From: an uncultured Oscillospiraceae bacterium
GTDB taxonomy: Bacteria; Bacillota; Clostridia; Oscillospirales; Oscillospiraceae
Length of the DNA stretch: 64,000 nt
NCBI GenBank assembly: GCA_951801655.1
Contig: CATONV010000002.1
Location: 34,977 to 98,976 of the forward strand
Reading direction: 5' to 3'
Part shown: positions 41,317-48,893 of the stretch, piece after piece
How the letters are laid out: the number at the start of each line of letters is the position of its first letter
Numbering within the stretch: position 1 is the first letter of the stretch
The notes under the pieces: generated by a model
What the model was told of the DNA's origin: nothing
Databases searched by the model: none
What the model saw: the letters and a program-made list of their open reading frames with translations, nothing else
Made by a program: the position numbers and the translations under genes

Positions 41317-41758
41317 TGAACTCCTCCTCCGTTCTCTCTATGTGAAGCTCTGCTGTTATATTTTTACCGGCCTGCGTCAGCAGCTTCAAAAAAAGCTCCT
41401 GATCGGCTTTGTTGATGCCCTGCAGCAAAAGGGCCTCCGTTTTTTCACAGACCGCCTGCACCTCGTCGATCACAGACAGCGCCCGGTCTGTGGGGTACAG
41501 GTTACATGTTCTCTTGTCCTTGGTGCTGGGGGAGCGGGTAATCATTCCCTGTTTTTCTAATGCCGCTATCGTCCGCACAATATTGCTTGGATGGACATAG
41601 AACATATCCATCAGGGAATCCTGCAAAATGCCGGGCGAACGGCAGATCTTGATTAAGAACATATGCTGGCTGCTGTTGATCCCGAATGGCGCAAGCTGCT
41701 TGTCCAAATAAATTTTGTAAAACCGGTCCGTCACGGAAAGCCATTTTAATAGTTTCAT
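41309..41758 (-). CDS. MarR-family regulator of the MATE exporter
   Basis: This 149-residue winged-helix protein has the MarR layout: FGINSSQHMFLIKICRSPG, the recognition region HPSNIVRTIAALEKQGMITR, and the wing SPSTKDKRTCNLYPTDR. The track ORF extends 77 codons further upstream, but ATG at 41758 has AGGAGGTC 8 bases before it. A palindromic operator overlaps the promoter just upstream. Co-transcription with the exporter suggests drug-inducible self-regulation. Confidence 0.93.
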   Translation of the reverse strand: MKLLKWLSVTDRFYKIYLDKQLAPFGINSSQHMFLIKICRSPGILQDSLMDMFYVHPSNIVRTIAALEKQGMITRSPSTKDKRTCNLYPTDRALSVIDEVQAVCEKTEALLLQGINKADQELFLKLLTQAGKNITAELHIERTEEEFND

Positions 41759-41782
41759 AAATGCTGACCTCCTGTTGAGAGC

Positions 41783-41820
41783 ATTATAAAACAATATGCG
41801 TGCGCACGCAAGTATTGTTT
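41783..41820 (-). promoter_or_regulatory. marR-MATE promoter with palindromic operator
   Basis: On the minus strand TTGCGT (41806-41811) and TATAAT (41783-41788) are 17 bases apart. The palindrome AACAATATGCGTGC / GCACGCAAGTATTGTT (41789-41819) covers the -35 and spacer. This is the expected form of a MarR autorepressor site. Confidence 0.75.
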
Positions 41821-41915
41821 GGGAACAATACTGCCAATTTTTGAGGTGGGAATGCGCCTTATTACTGTGGCAGCTTCCATGATCTGCTACAGCCGGTACG
41901 ATCGGATGAGACAAT

Positions 41916-41948
41916 AAAAAGCCTCCCTCACCGAGGGCGGCTTTTTTG
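41916..41948. terminator. Bidirectional terminator
   Basis: AAAAAGCC-CCCTC-ACC-GAGGG-GGCTTTTTT forms a stem with A and T runs on both sides. It overlaps the last codons of the 41928 gene and ends that minus-strand operon. Confidence 0.85.
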
Positions 41949-42290
41949 TCCCGCCAGCCAGAGAAAGCCCCCGGCCTGGTAGGCGGCAAAGTCCCAGGGG
42001 TCGAAGACGGCCCCTGCCTTCCAGAGGGGGGCGGCCAGTTCCCACACCAGGCCGCACGCCAGCAACAGAGGGACGATTTGCCGCCAGGAGAGAACCGGGG
42101 GCAGGCGGCCCCACCGGAGGAGAAGATCGGTCCAGGCCACGATGGCCGCTCCGGCGAAGATGTCGTTGGCGTAGCAGGATAGGAACCACCCCGTCGGCCC
42201 GCCGGCGGCCCGGGACAGCCACAGGCGGTTCAGCAGATAAAACCCGGCCGCCGCCAGCAGGACGGCCAGGTCGAATTTTCTGCCCCTCAC
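41928..42290 (-). CDS. Small multi-pass membrane protein of unknown function
   Basis: This 120-residue protein has about four hydrophobic segments (near 8-22, 41-60, 70-85 and 103-113) and resembles no family I can name. FLSCYANDIFAGAAIVAW and LACGLVWELAAPLWKAG recall small VanZ-like or magnesium-type membrane proteins, without certainty. It overlaps the XRE regulator gene by 4 bases and is therefore its operon partner. Its stop lies within the terminator stem. Confidence 0.7.
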   Translation of the reverse strand: MRGRKFDLAVLLAAAGFYLLNRLWLSRAAGGPTGWFLSCYANDIFAGAAIVAWTDLLLRWGRLPPVLSWRQIVPLLLACGLVWELAAPLWKAGAVFDPWDFAAYQAGGFLWLAGQKSRPR

Positions 42291-42994
42291 AGGAGGGACA
42301 GCAGGAAGATGCCCCCTACCACGCCCAGAACAACGGCCAGCACCACCATGCCGAAGGACATGGGCTCCCGAGGCTTGGCCGGGGCCAGGGTTTGAGGGTC
42401 AATCCCCGGATAGTTGGCCAGTATGTGCGGGTCTGTCTCCTCGCTGTCCTGTAAGAAGAGAAACCGGTTGGGGTAGATGATGGCGTCCCAGGCGGCGTAC
42501 AGCTGTTCTCTGGTGAGACCCTTGGCCAAGACCAGCGGAGCGGAGGCGATCAGCTCGTCGGCTTCCTTTTCAGTCAGGGGGGAGGCAAGAGGAGAATCCT
42601 GGGGAAACAGGTCGGTTTTAGACAGACAGAGCAGGTCTCTGGCAGGCGGATAGGAGGCCCCCGGGGCCTTCAAAAAAATGGTATAGCCCTCCGTCTTGCC
42701 GTGCAGGGAGCGCCCGCAGTTGGGGCAATACTGGTCCAGCCCGCTGACAATTGCCTGGCAGCCAGGGCACCGGGCCGGGGGTGCGCCCAGGGCAGACTCC
42801 TCTCCCAGCAGAAGCCAGTCAGAGGATACCCCAAGCAGCCGGCACATCTGAGCCACATAGGCCACGTCCGGGTTGGTCTGACCCGACTCCCACTTGCTCA
42901 CCGCCTGACGGGACACGCCCAGTTTTTCTCCCAGCTGCTCCTGGGACAGCCCGGCCTGCTTCCGGGACAGGGCAATCCGTTCACCTAAGGTCAT
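42287..42994 (-). CDS. XRE regulator with zinc ribbon and C-terminal membrane anchor
   Basis: This 235-residue protein has an N-terminal helix-turn-helix (RKQAGLSQEQLGEKLGVSRQ, 11-30), a two-CxxC zinc ribbon (RCPGCQ...YCPNCGR, near 74-95), a central helical domain and one membrane helix at the end (about 214-234). The layout suggests a membrane-held repressor that releases or changes upon a signal. The gene has its own promoter with GTTGACA half-sites nearby. The membrane protein downstream is its probable partner. Confidence 0.85.
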   Translation of the reverse strand: MTLGERIALSRKQAGLSQEQLGEKLGVSRQAVSKWESGQTNPDVAYVAQMCRLLGVSSDWLLLGEESALGAPPARCPGCQAIVSGLDQYCPNCGRSLHGKTEGYTIFLKAPGASYPPARDLLCLSKTDLFPQDSPLASPLTEKEADELIASAPLVLAKGLTREQLYAAWDAIIYPNRFLFLQDSEETDPHILANYPGIDPQTLAPAKPREPMSFGMVVLAVVLGVVGGIFLLSLL

Positions 42995-43019
42995 GTAAAA
43001 TCCCTCCTTTTCTGTCTAC

Positions 43020-43086
43020 AGCATACCAAAATCAGGCGGTGTTGACAAGAATGGAAGGCTGGAAATTTGTCAACGCCAGGTTGACA
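43020..43086 (-). promoter_or_regulatory. XRE gene promoter and three GTTGACA half-sites
   Basis: On the minus strand TTGTCA (43043-43048) and TATGCT (43020-43025) are 17 bases apart. GTTGACA occurs at 43041, inverted at 43068-43074, and again at 43080. The first covers the -35, as expected for an autorepressor site. Confidence 0.5.
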
Positions 43087-43109
43087 GAGGGAATTTTTCC
43101 GAAATTCTC

Positions 43110-43138
43110 TTGACACCAAGATGCTGAAATGCTAATAT
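43110..43138 (+). promoter_or_regulatory. Sigma-A promoter of the cysE-cysS operon
   Basis: A perfect TTGACA is followed after 17 bases by TAATAT. Transcription should start near 43146 and run through the T-box leader. Confidence 0.85.
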
Positions 43139-43145
43139 ACTATAC

Positions 43146-43363
43146 TATCAGCGCAAAGAACGGAAAAGTAGCGCCTTTCCCAAAGAACAGAGAGGGCCCC
43201 TCACCGGCTGCAAGGGGGCCTGCGGCGGGGCAGCGTGAAGTGCGTCCGGGAGCGCGGCGGGTAATGCCGTCCGGCCTGGCCCCGATAGCGGCCAAACGAG
43301 TGAAACTAAGAGTGGAACCGCGATTGATCGCCTCTTATGCCTTTTGGCGTAGGAGGTTTTTTG
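43146..43363 (+). promoter_or_regulatory. Cysteine T-box riboswitch (tRNA-Cys sensing)
   Basis: The antiterminator core AGAGTGGAACCGCG is at 43309-43322, a near-exact T-box sequence. It is followed by the terminator CCTCTTATGCC-TTTT-GGCGTAGGAGG and a T6 run (43331-43362). The upstream GC-rich region is Stem I; a TGC (Cys) triplet in GTGAAGTGCGTCC is a possible specifier. Uncharged tRNA-Cys should favour readthrough into cysE and cysS, whose products make cysteine precursor and charge tRNA-Cys. Confidence 0.9.
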
Positions 43364-43385
43364 TTTCCACCCGAGGGGGTACAAT

Positions 43386-44042
43386 ATGTTCAATGCCTTA
43401 AACGAGACCCTGGAGGCCTACCAGCGCCGGGACCCGGCGGCCCGGTCCAAGCTGGAGATTTTCCTTCTCTACCAGGGGGTCCACGCCACCCTGTACCACC
43501 GGTTGGCCCACTGGCTGTACTGTCACAAATGGAAATTCCTGGCCCGGGTGATTTCCCAGTGGTCCCGGTTCTGGACGGGCATCGAAATTCACCCCGGCGC
43601 CCAAATCGGTCGCCGGTTCGTCATCGACCACGGTATGGGAATCGTGATCGGAGAGACCGCCGAGGTGGGGGACGACGTTCTCATCTACCACGGCGTCACC
43701 CTGGGGGGCACCGGCAAGGACCAGGGAAAGCGCCATCCCACCATTGGCAACAACGTCCTCATCTCCTGCGGGGCCAAGGTGCTGGGGCCCTTCAAGGTGG
43801 GGGACAACGCCCGGATTGCCGCCAACGCCGTGGTGCTGTCCGAAGTTCCGGAGGACGCCACCGCCGTGGGCATTCCCGCCCAGATCGTCCGCATCGCCGG
43901 CCGGGCCACCCACTACGCCGACGACGTGGACCAGACCAGCGTCAACAACCCAACCCTGGAGAAGCTGTCCGCCCTCAACGCCCGGTTGGAGCTGGTGGAA
44001 AAACTGCTGGATGAGAAATTTTTGGAGAGGAAGAAGGTGTAG
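43386..44042 (+). CDS. cysE: Serine O-acetyltransferase
   Basis: This 218-residue enzyme acetylates serine, the first step of cysteine synthesis. The left-handed beta-helix hexapeptide repeats run from about 60 to 160 (IHPGAQIGRRFVIDHGMGIV, GETAEVGDDVLIYHGVTLGG). The catalytic His/Asp region is in IDHGMGIVIGE. It is of the short Firmicute type. GAGGGGG precedes the ATG. The stop codon TAG is formed by the left end of a MITE-like element, so the gene's original end may have been changed. Confidence 0.95.
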   Translation: MFNALNETLEAYQRRDPAARSKLEIFLLYQGVHATLYHRLAHWLYCHKWKFLARVISQWSRFWTGIEIHPGAQIGRRFVIDHGMGIVIGETAEVGDDVLIYHGVTLGGTGKDQGKRHPTIGNNVLISCGAKVLGPFKVGDNARIAANAVVLSEVPEDATAVGIPAQIVRIAGRATHYADDVDQTSVNNPTLEKLSALNARLELVEKLLDEKFLERKKV

Positions 44043-44160
44043 GGCGCGACGACCTCGACGCACCGCTTTACAGCCCAAGAGAAGACCGATTGGGTGCGAG
44101 ACCTATGACTCAAAGCAAACCTACGACAAAAAACGGCGTGCCCAGTGGTCACGCCCTACA
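44038..44160. repeat. MITE-like element with terminal inverted repeats
   Basis: The left end TGTAGGGCGCGACGAC and the right end GTGGTCACGCCCTACA are inverted repeats with two mismatches over about 15 bases. The 123-base body has no coding capacity. The left end supplies the cysE stop. No clear target-site duplication was seen. Confidence 0.6.
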
Positions 44161-44179
44161 AATATAGGAGGAGAAAACC

Positions 44180-45625
44180 ATGCAGTTATATAATTCCGCG
44201 ACTCACAAGAAGGAAGAATTTACCACCCACACCCCCGGGCATGTGGAGATGTACACCTGCGGACCCACGGTGTACCACTTCGCCCACATTGGCAACCTGC
44301 GGTCCTACATCATGGAGGACGTGCTGGAGAAGTTCCTGCGCTACGACGGCTATGACGTGAACCGGGTGATGAACATCACCGACGTGGGCCACCTGTCCAG
44401 CGATGCGGACACCGGCGAGGACAAGATGGTCAAGGGGGCCAAGCGGGAGCACAAGACCGTCATGGAGATCGCCCAGTACTACACTGACGCCTTTTTTGAC
44501 GACTGCCGCAAGCTGAACATCAAGACCCCCGACGTGGTCCAGCCCGCAACCGGACTCATCGACGAGTTCATCAAGCTGGTCTCCGGCCTGCTGGACAAGG
44601 GCTACGCCTACCTGGCCGGAGGCAACGTATACTTTGACACCTCCAAGCTGGAGAGGTATTATATCTTCAACGCCCACGACGAGGAGGACCTGGCGGTGGG
44701 CGTTCGGGAAGGCGTGGAGGAGGACCAGAATAAGCGCAACAAGAACGATTTTGTCCTCTGGTTCACCAAGAGCAAGTTCGAGGACCAGGCCCTGAAGTGG
44801 GACTCCCCCTGGGGGGTGGGCTACCCCGGCTGGCATATCGAGTGCTCGGGCATTTCGTTGAAGTATAACGGCGAGTACTTGGACCTGCACTGCGGCGGCA
44901 TTGACAACGCCTTCCCCCACCACACCAATGAGATTGCCCAGTCGGAGGCCTACATCGGTCATCCCTGGTGCAAGCAGTGGTTTCACGTCCACCACCTGAA
45001 CACCAACAGCGGCAAGATGTCCAAGTCCAAGGGGGAATTTCTCACCGTTTCCTTGCTGGAGGAGAAGGGCTACGACCCCATTGTCTACCGGTTCTTCTGC
45101 CTTCAGAGTCACTACCGAAAGGGACTGGTCTTTTCCTGGGAAAACCTGGACAATGCCGCCGGGGCCTTCCAGAAGCTGATTTCCAAAATCGCCGCCCTGG
45201 ACCCGGCGGACGGCCCGGCGGACAAGGAAGTTGTGGAGAAGTACAAAGAAAAATTCCGAGACCAGGTGGGCAGCGACCTGAACACCGCCCTGGGCATTAC
45301 GGCCCTGTACGACGCCCTCAAGGCAAAAACCAACGGCGCCACCCGGCTGGCCGTTCTGGACAGCTTTGATCAGGTTCTCTCCCTGTCCTTGCTGGACAAG
45401 GCGGCCAAGGTGCGCCAGGAGCAGAAGAAACAGAAAACTGCCTCCCAGGGCGGATACACCATCACCGGCGAGGGCGACAGCGCCGTGGACGCCCGGGTCA
45501 TGGCACGGTATGAGGCCAAGAAAGCCAAAAACTTCGAAGAGGCCGACCGCATCCGGGATGAGCTCAAGCAGCAGGGCATCGAGATCACCGATCTGCCCGG
45601 CGGAGCCAGTTGGAAGAGAGTGTGA
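44180..45625 (+). CDS. cysS: Cysteinyl-tRNA synthetase
   Basis: This 481-residue class I synthetase charges tRNA-Cys. The HIGH-type motif is HIGN in VYHFAHIGNLRS (about 34-37), and KMSKS is in NSGKMSKSKGEF. Zinc ligands are seen in YTCGPTVY, HIECSG and the AFPHHTNEIAQSE segment. The C-terminal anticodon domain is of normal size. Ribosome site TAGGAGG precedes the ATG. It is the second gene of the T-box operon, with the repeat element in the spacer. Confidence 0.97.
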   Translation: MQLYNSATHKKEEFTTHTPGHVEMYTCGPTVYHFAHIGNLRSYIMEDVLEKFLRYDGYDVNRVMNITDVGHLSSDADTGEDKMVKGAKREHKTVMEIAQYYTDAFFDDCRKLNIKTPDVVQPATGLIDEFIKLVSGLLDKGYAYLAGGNVYFDTSKLERYYIFNAHDEEDLAVGVREGVEEDQNKRNKNDFVLWFTKSKFEDQALKWDSPWGVGYPGWHIECSGISLKYNGEYLDLHCGGIDNAFPHHTNEIAQSEAYIGHPWCKQWFHVHHLNTNSGKMSKSKGEFLTVSLLEEKGYDPIVYRFFCLQSHYRKGLVFSWENLDNAAGAFQKLISKIAALDPADGPADKEVVEKYKEKFRDQVGSDLNTALGITALYDALKAKTNGATRLAVLDSFDQVLSLSLLDKAAKVRQEQKKQKTASQGGYTITGEGDSAVDARVMARYEAKKAKNFEEADRIRDELKQQGIEITDLPGGASWKRV

Positions 45626-45750
45626 AAAAAGGGCTTCCCTGCCGGGGATACTCTTTCTATCCCTTGTTTCAGGCGCGGGTAATCCCTTGAGCTGAAAAAG
45701 TTGCGAACCTGGAGAGAACATCCGGGAGAACGGGTGAGGAGGAGAGACTC

Positions 45751-46275
45751 ATGTTGCAGGTACGTCAGGCGATCTTGGAGGATTTGGGGGCTGTTGTGGT
45801 TCTCTATGACGGGATTATTGAGCTGTTTCAGGCGCAGACCGGAAACATGGGCTGGCGGAAGGGCGTATACCCCACCGAGGCGGACTTCCAAAAGGCCATC
45901 CGGGCCGGGACGCTGTATGTTGGAGAGACGGAGGACGGGCTGGCTGCGGGAATGATTATCACCCAGGGGACGGACAAGAGCTATGGCGACGCCCCCTGGC
46001 AGGTGGAAGCGGAGGACGAGGAGACGGCGGTGATTCACACGCTGGGGGTGTCGCCTCGCTTTACCGGGCGGGGACTGGCCCTGCAAATGGCGCAGGGGGC
46101 CAGGGCGCTGGCCCGGGAAAAGGGCTGGAAGGCCCTGCGGCTGGACGTTTTGAAGGAGAATGAGCCAGCTCACCGGCTGTATCGGCGGGCAGGCTTTCAG
46201 TACATCTGCACGAAAAAAATATTCTATGAGAGTGTGGGCCTGGCCGACTTTGTTATCTATGAGTGTGCGGTGTAA
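45751..46275 (+). CDS. GNAT family N-acetyltransferase
   Basis: This 174-residue protein has the GNAT fold. Motif A is IHTLGVSPRFTGRGLALQMA with the RGxGxA-type acyl-CoA loop (RFTGRG), and motif B is LDVLKENEPAHRLYRRAGF. The acceptor substrate is unknown. The ATG at 45751 follows GAGGAGAG. It lies between cysS and the SAM riboswitch and has no evident regulatory link to either. Confidence 0.9.
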   Translation: MLQVRQAILEDLGAVVVLYDGIIELFQAQTGNMGWRKGVYPTEADFQKAIRAGTLYVGETEDGLAAGMIITQGTDKSYGDAPWQVEAEDEETAVIHTLGVSPRFTGRGLALQMAQGARALAREKGWKALRLDVLKENEPAHRLYRRAGFQYICTKKIFYESVGLADFVIYECAV

Positions 46276-46293
46276 AAACCCGGAGAAAACTGC

Positions 46294-46323
46294 TTGACAA
46301 AGGCCGGGCAACTGATTTATAAT
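46294..46323 (+). promoter_or_regulatory. Sigma-A promoter of metK
   Basis: TTGACA (46294-46299) and TATAAT (46318-46323) are 18 bases apart and lie directly before the SAM riboswitch. Both boxes match consensus. Confidence 0.85.
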
Positions 46324-46344
46324 CAAGCCAGACAACTGAATAGC

Positions 46345-46488
46345 CTTATCAAGAGAGGTGGAGGGAACGGCCCAATGAAGCCCGGCAACCTGCGCGTTGA
46401 GCGCAAGGTGCCAAATCCGGCGGTAGTGTATCGAAAGATGAGGGTGCAGCCAAATGATAACGCTCCGCCGTCCGGCGGGGCGTTTTTT
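46345..46488 (+). promoter_or_regulatory. SAM-I (S-box) riboswitch with terminator
   Basis: The aptamer core reads CTTATCAAGAGAGGTGGAGG, then AATGAAGCCCGGCAACC, GCGCAAGGTGCCAAATCC and GAAAGATGAGGG, all S-box hallmarks (46345-46444). The terminator AACGCTCCGCCG-TCC-GGCGGGGCGTTTTTT spans 46459-46487. With SAM bound, termination before metK is expected. Confidence 0.97.
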
Positions 46489-46609
46489 GCGCACCCAAAC
46501 TGCTTTTCCCCGTAGGGGGCGGCCCCCGGGCCGGCCCGGTTCCCCGGCGTATCGCGGGCCGCCGAAGGTCCCTGCAGGGAGAACGGCAAAAGAAAGGAGA
46601 AAACTTATT

Positions 46610-47794
46610 ATGGCAAAGAGATTGTTTACATCTGAATCCGTCACGGAGGGGCATCCCGACAAGATCTGTGACCAGATCTCCGACGCGGTGCTGGACGCTA
46701 TCTTTGAAAAAGACCCCCAGGCCCGGGTAGCCTGCGAGACCACGGCTACCACCGGCCTGATTCACGTGATGGGAGAGATTACCACCTCCTGTTATGTGGA
46801 TATCCCCAAGGTAGCCCGCCAAGTGGTGAAGGACATCGGCTATGATCGGGCCAAGTTTGGGTTTGACTGCTCCACCTGCGCGGTGATCACCTCCATCGAC
46901 GAGCAGTCGAGCGACATCGCCATGGGAGTGGACAAGTGCCTGGAGGTCAAGGAGGGCGTTCAGGACGACGGGCTGGACAACGGCGCCGGCGACCAGGGCA
47001 TGATGTTCGGCTACGCCTGCGATGAGACACCGGAGCTGATGCCGCTGCCCATTTCTCTGGCCCAGAAGCTGGCCATGCAGCTGACCCGCATCCGCAAGGA
47101 GGGGAAGGTGGATTATCTGCGGCCTGACGGCAAGACGCAGGTTACCGTGGAGTATGACGAGAACAACAAGCCTGTTCGTGTGGACGCGGTGGTGGTGTCC
47201 ACCCAGCACGGGGCCGAGGTGGAGCTGGACCAGATCCGCAGGGACATGATTGAGCTGGTCATCAAGCCTATCATTCCCGCCGACCTGCTGGACGGCGACA
47301 CCAAGATCTACGTCAACCCCACCGGACGTTTCGTCATCGGCGGGCCCCAGGGGGACTCCGGTCTGACCGGGCGGAAGATCATTGTGGACACCTACGGCGG
47401 CTCCGCCCCCCACGGCGGCGGCGCCTTCTCTGGCAAGGATCCCACCAAGGTGGACCGCTCCGCCGCCTATGCCGCCCGCTGGGTGGCCAAGAACGTGGTA
47501 GCCGCCGGTCTGGCCTCCCGCTGCCAGGTGCAGCTGGCCTACGCCATCGGTGTGGCCCGGCCCGTGTCCGTCCGGGTGGACACCTTCGGCACCGGCACTG
47601 TGGCCGACGCGCGCCTGGAGGAGGCTGTGGACAAGGTATTTGACCTGCGCCCTGCCGCCATTATCCGGGACCTGGATTTGCGCCGCCCCATCTACCGTCA
47701 GCTGGCCGCCTATGGACACTTCGGCCGGGAGGACCTGGGCGTGGCCTGGGAGAAGACCGACCGGGTGGAGGCGCTGAAAAGAGCTTTGGCGTGA
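46610..47794 (+). CDS. metK: S-adenosylmethionine synthase
   Basis: This 394-residue enzyme makes SAM from methionine and [33 protein letters not shown] and [16 protein letters not shown] are the ATP/metal signatures. The track ORF starts inside the riboswitch; ATG at 46610 lies after AAAGGAG and gives the family N-terminus [10 protein letters not shown]. It is controlled by the upstream SAM-I riboswitch. The stretch 46500-46600 is GC-rich with palindromic GGGGGCGGCCCCC character. Confidence 0.98.
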   Translation: MAKRLFTSESVTEGHPDKICDQISDAVLDAIFEKDPQARVACETTATTGLIHVMGEITTSCYVDIPKVARQVVKDIGYDRAKFGFDCSTCAVITSIDEQSSDIAMGVDKCLEVKEGVQDDGLDNGAGDQGMMFGYACDETPELMPLPISLAQKLAMQLTRIRKEGKVDYLRPDGKTQVTVEYDENNKPVRVDAVVVSTQHGAEVELDQIRRDMIELVIKPIIPADLLDGDTKIYVNPTGRFVIGGPQGDSGLTGRKIIVDTYGGSAPHGGGAFSGKDPTKVDRSAAYAARWVAKNVVAAGLASRCQVQLAYAIGVARPVSVRVDTFGTGTVADARLEEAVDKVFDLRPAAIIRDLDLRRPIYRQLAAYGHFGREDLGVAWEKTDRVEALKRALA

Positions 47795-47799
47795 CGCTG

Positions 47800-47843
47800 A
47801 CAAACCCCGCGGCAGTCGAAAGACCGCCGCGGGGTTTGTTTGT
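47800..47843. terminator. Bidirectional terminator between metK and comFB-type gene
   Basis: ACAAACCCCGCGGC pairs with GCCGCGGGGTTTGT, with T-rich flanks on each side. It serves the convergent metK and ComFB-domain genes. Confidence 0.88.
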
Positions 47844-47844
47844 C

Positions 47845-48870
47845 TTACCGGTCGTGGTGGGGGTGGTCCATAACCACCTTGCAGGCCCGGGTGAGCTGGG
47901 CAAAGATGGTGGAACTGTACCGGCCCTCATACACGGTGAGCATGGGAATGCGGTCCAGCTTGGACAGCACCACATACTTGGGAACCAGGTTGGTAAGCGT
48001 GAGGGCTTTCACGTCTGCCTCACACTGCTTGCAGGTACACAGACCGAACTTTTTGATATACGAGGGAGCTTTTTCCTCTACCAGCGCCTGCATAATGTTG
48101 ATATAGGACACTTCCTCCTCCGGAGAGGGAGGGGCAGGCGTGGGAGCCGGCGCGGGAGCGGGAGCAGGCGCCGGTGCGGGAGAAGGAGAGGGTTCGGGTT
48201 CGGCTGCGCCCGCCAGGAGTTTTTCGATGTCCTCCTGACTCATCTTGCCGCCGGAGGGCGGAGCGGCGGGAGCCGGTGCAGGTTCAGTCTCGGCTGCGCC
48301 CGCCAGGAGTTTTTCGATGTCCTCCTGACTCATCTTGCCGCCGGAGGGCGGAGCGGTGGGTGCCGGTGCGGGTGTGGGCTCGGCTGCGCCCGCCAGGAGT
48401 TTTTCGATGTCCTCCTGACTCATTTTGCCGCCGGAAGGCGGAGCGGCAGGAGCCGGCGCGGGTGTGGGCTCGGCTGTGCCCGTCAGGAGTTTTTCGATGT
48501 CCTCCTGACTCATTTTGCCGCCGGAAGGCGGGGCGGGGATCTCAGGGACCTTTTCCGGCTGTTCTGCGGCCACTGGAGGCACCTCCTCAACTGTGGTTTC
48601 CCGGCTCTCCGCCGGGGAATCGGCGGATGTTTCCAGCTCCTCCTCCAGAGCGCGCTGGATCTGCTGGGCCAGGCTGTCGTCGTTGGCCTGGGCCACCTCC
48701 AGAATAGGTGGGAGAAGGGGGCGGGAAGGCGCGGCGGCCGGCTGTTCAGCGCCGCCCTCCGCCAAAGTTTCCTCATCGGCAGGGGCGCCCTCCCTGGGAG
48801 CGCCGGGGGCGAGTAAGTTCAAAACATGGGCAGTCTTGTTGCCTTTGGCATTCTTTTTACTTGCGGCCAT
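47845..48870 (-). CDS. ComFB-domain protein with four FliM/FliN-type peptide repeats
   Basis: This 341-residue protein has three parts. Residues 1-112 are acidic and low-complexity with one helical stretch (LAQQIQRALEEELE). Residues 113-232 are four 30-residue repeats, each holding PPSGGKMSQEDIEKLL then a Pro/Ala linker; the Met residues are at 120, 150, 180 and 210. Residues 252-335 are a ComFB domain (INIMQALVEEKAP, FGLCTCKQCEADVKAL, LVPKYVV), a family reported to bind cyclic dinucleotides. The repeat peptide closely resembles the CheY-binding peptide of FliM. parA lies 23 bases upstream on the same strand. ATG at 48870 has AGGAG. Confidence 0.88.
   Translation of the reverse strand: MAASKKNAKGNKTAHVLNLLAPGAPREGAPADEETLAEGGAEQPAAAPSRPLLPPILEVAQANDDSLAQQIQRALEEELETSADSPAESRETTVEEVPPVAAEQPEKVPEIPAPPSGGKMSQEDIEKLLTGTAEPTPAPAPAAPPSGGKMSQEDIEKLLAGAAEPTPAPAPTAPPSGGKMSQEDIEKLLAGAAETEPAPAPAAPPSGGKMSQEDIEKLLAGAAEPEPSPSPAPAPAPAPAPAPTPAPPSPEEEVSYINIMQALVEEKAPSYIKKFGLCTCKQCEADVKALTLTNLVPKYVVLSKLDRIPMLTVYEGRYSSTIFAQLTRACKVVMDHPHHDR
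48175..48534 (-). repeat. Four 90-bp tandem repeats coding the MSQEDIEKLL modules
   Basis: The unit, about 90 bases, repeats four times in frame with near-identical cores (CAGGAGTTTTTCGATGTCCT on the plus strand occurs four times). Divergence is mainly in the Pro/Ala-coding linkers. Copy number could change by slippage or recombination without breaking the frame. Confidence 0.9.
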
Positions 48871-48893
48871 GAAAACGGCTCCTTTCGGAAGTA

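Noticed and set aside
41887-42222. 111-aa minus-strand ORF
   Set aside because: It overlaps the 120-aa membrane protein in another frame and is Arg/Gly/Pro-rich; the 120-aa ORF fits operon overlap with the XRE gene.
43129-43401. 90-aa ORF 43129-43401 and its antisense
   Set aside because: Both lie within the T-box leader, which explains the sequence.
44186-45721. 511-aa minus-strand ORF
   Set aside because: It is the complement of cysS, which has all synthetase motifs.
46294-46515. 73-aa ORF over the SAM riboswitch
   Set aside because: The region is a conserved RNA aptamer with a terminator; no ribosome site.
48175-48534. CRISPR-like array
   Set aside because: Repeats are contiguous, in frame and coding, with no unique spacers.
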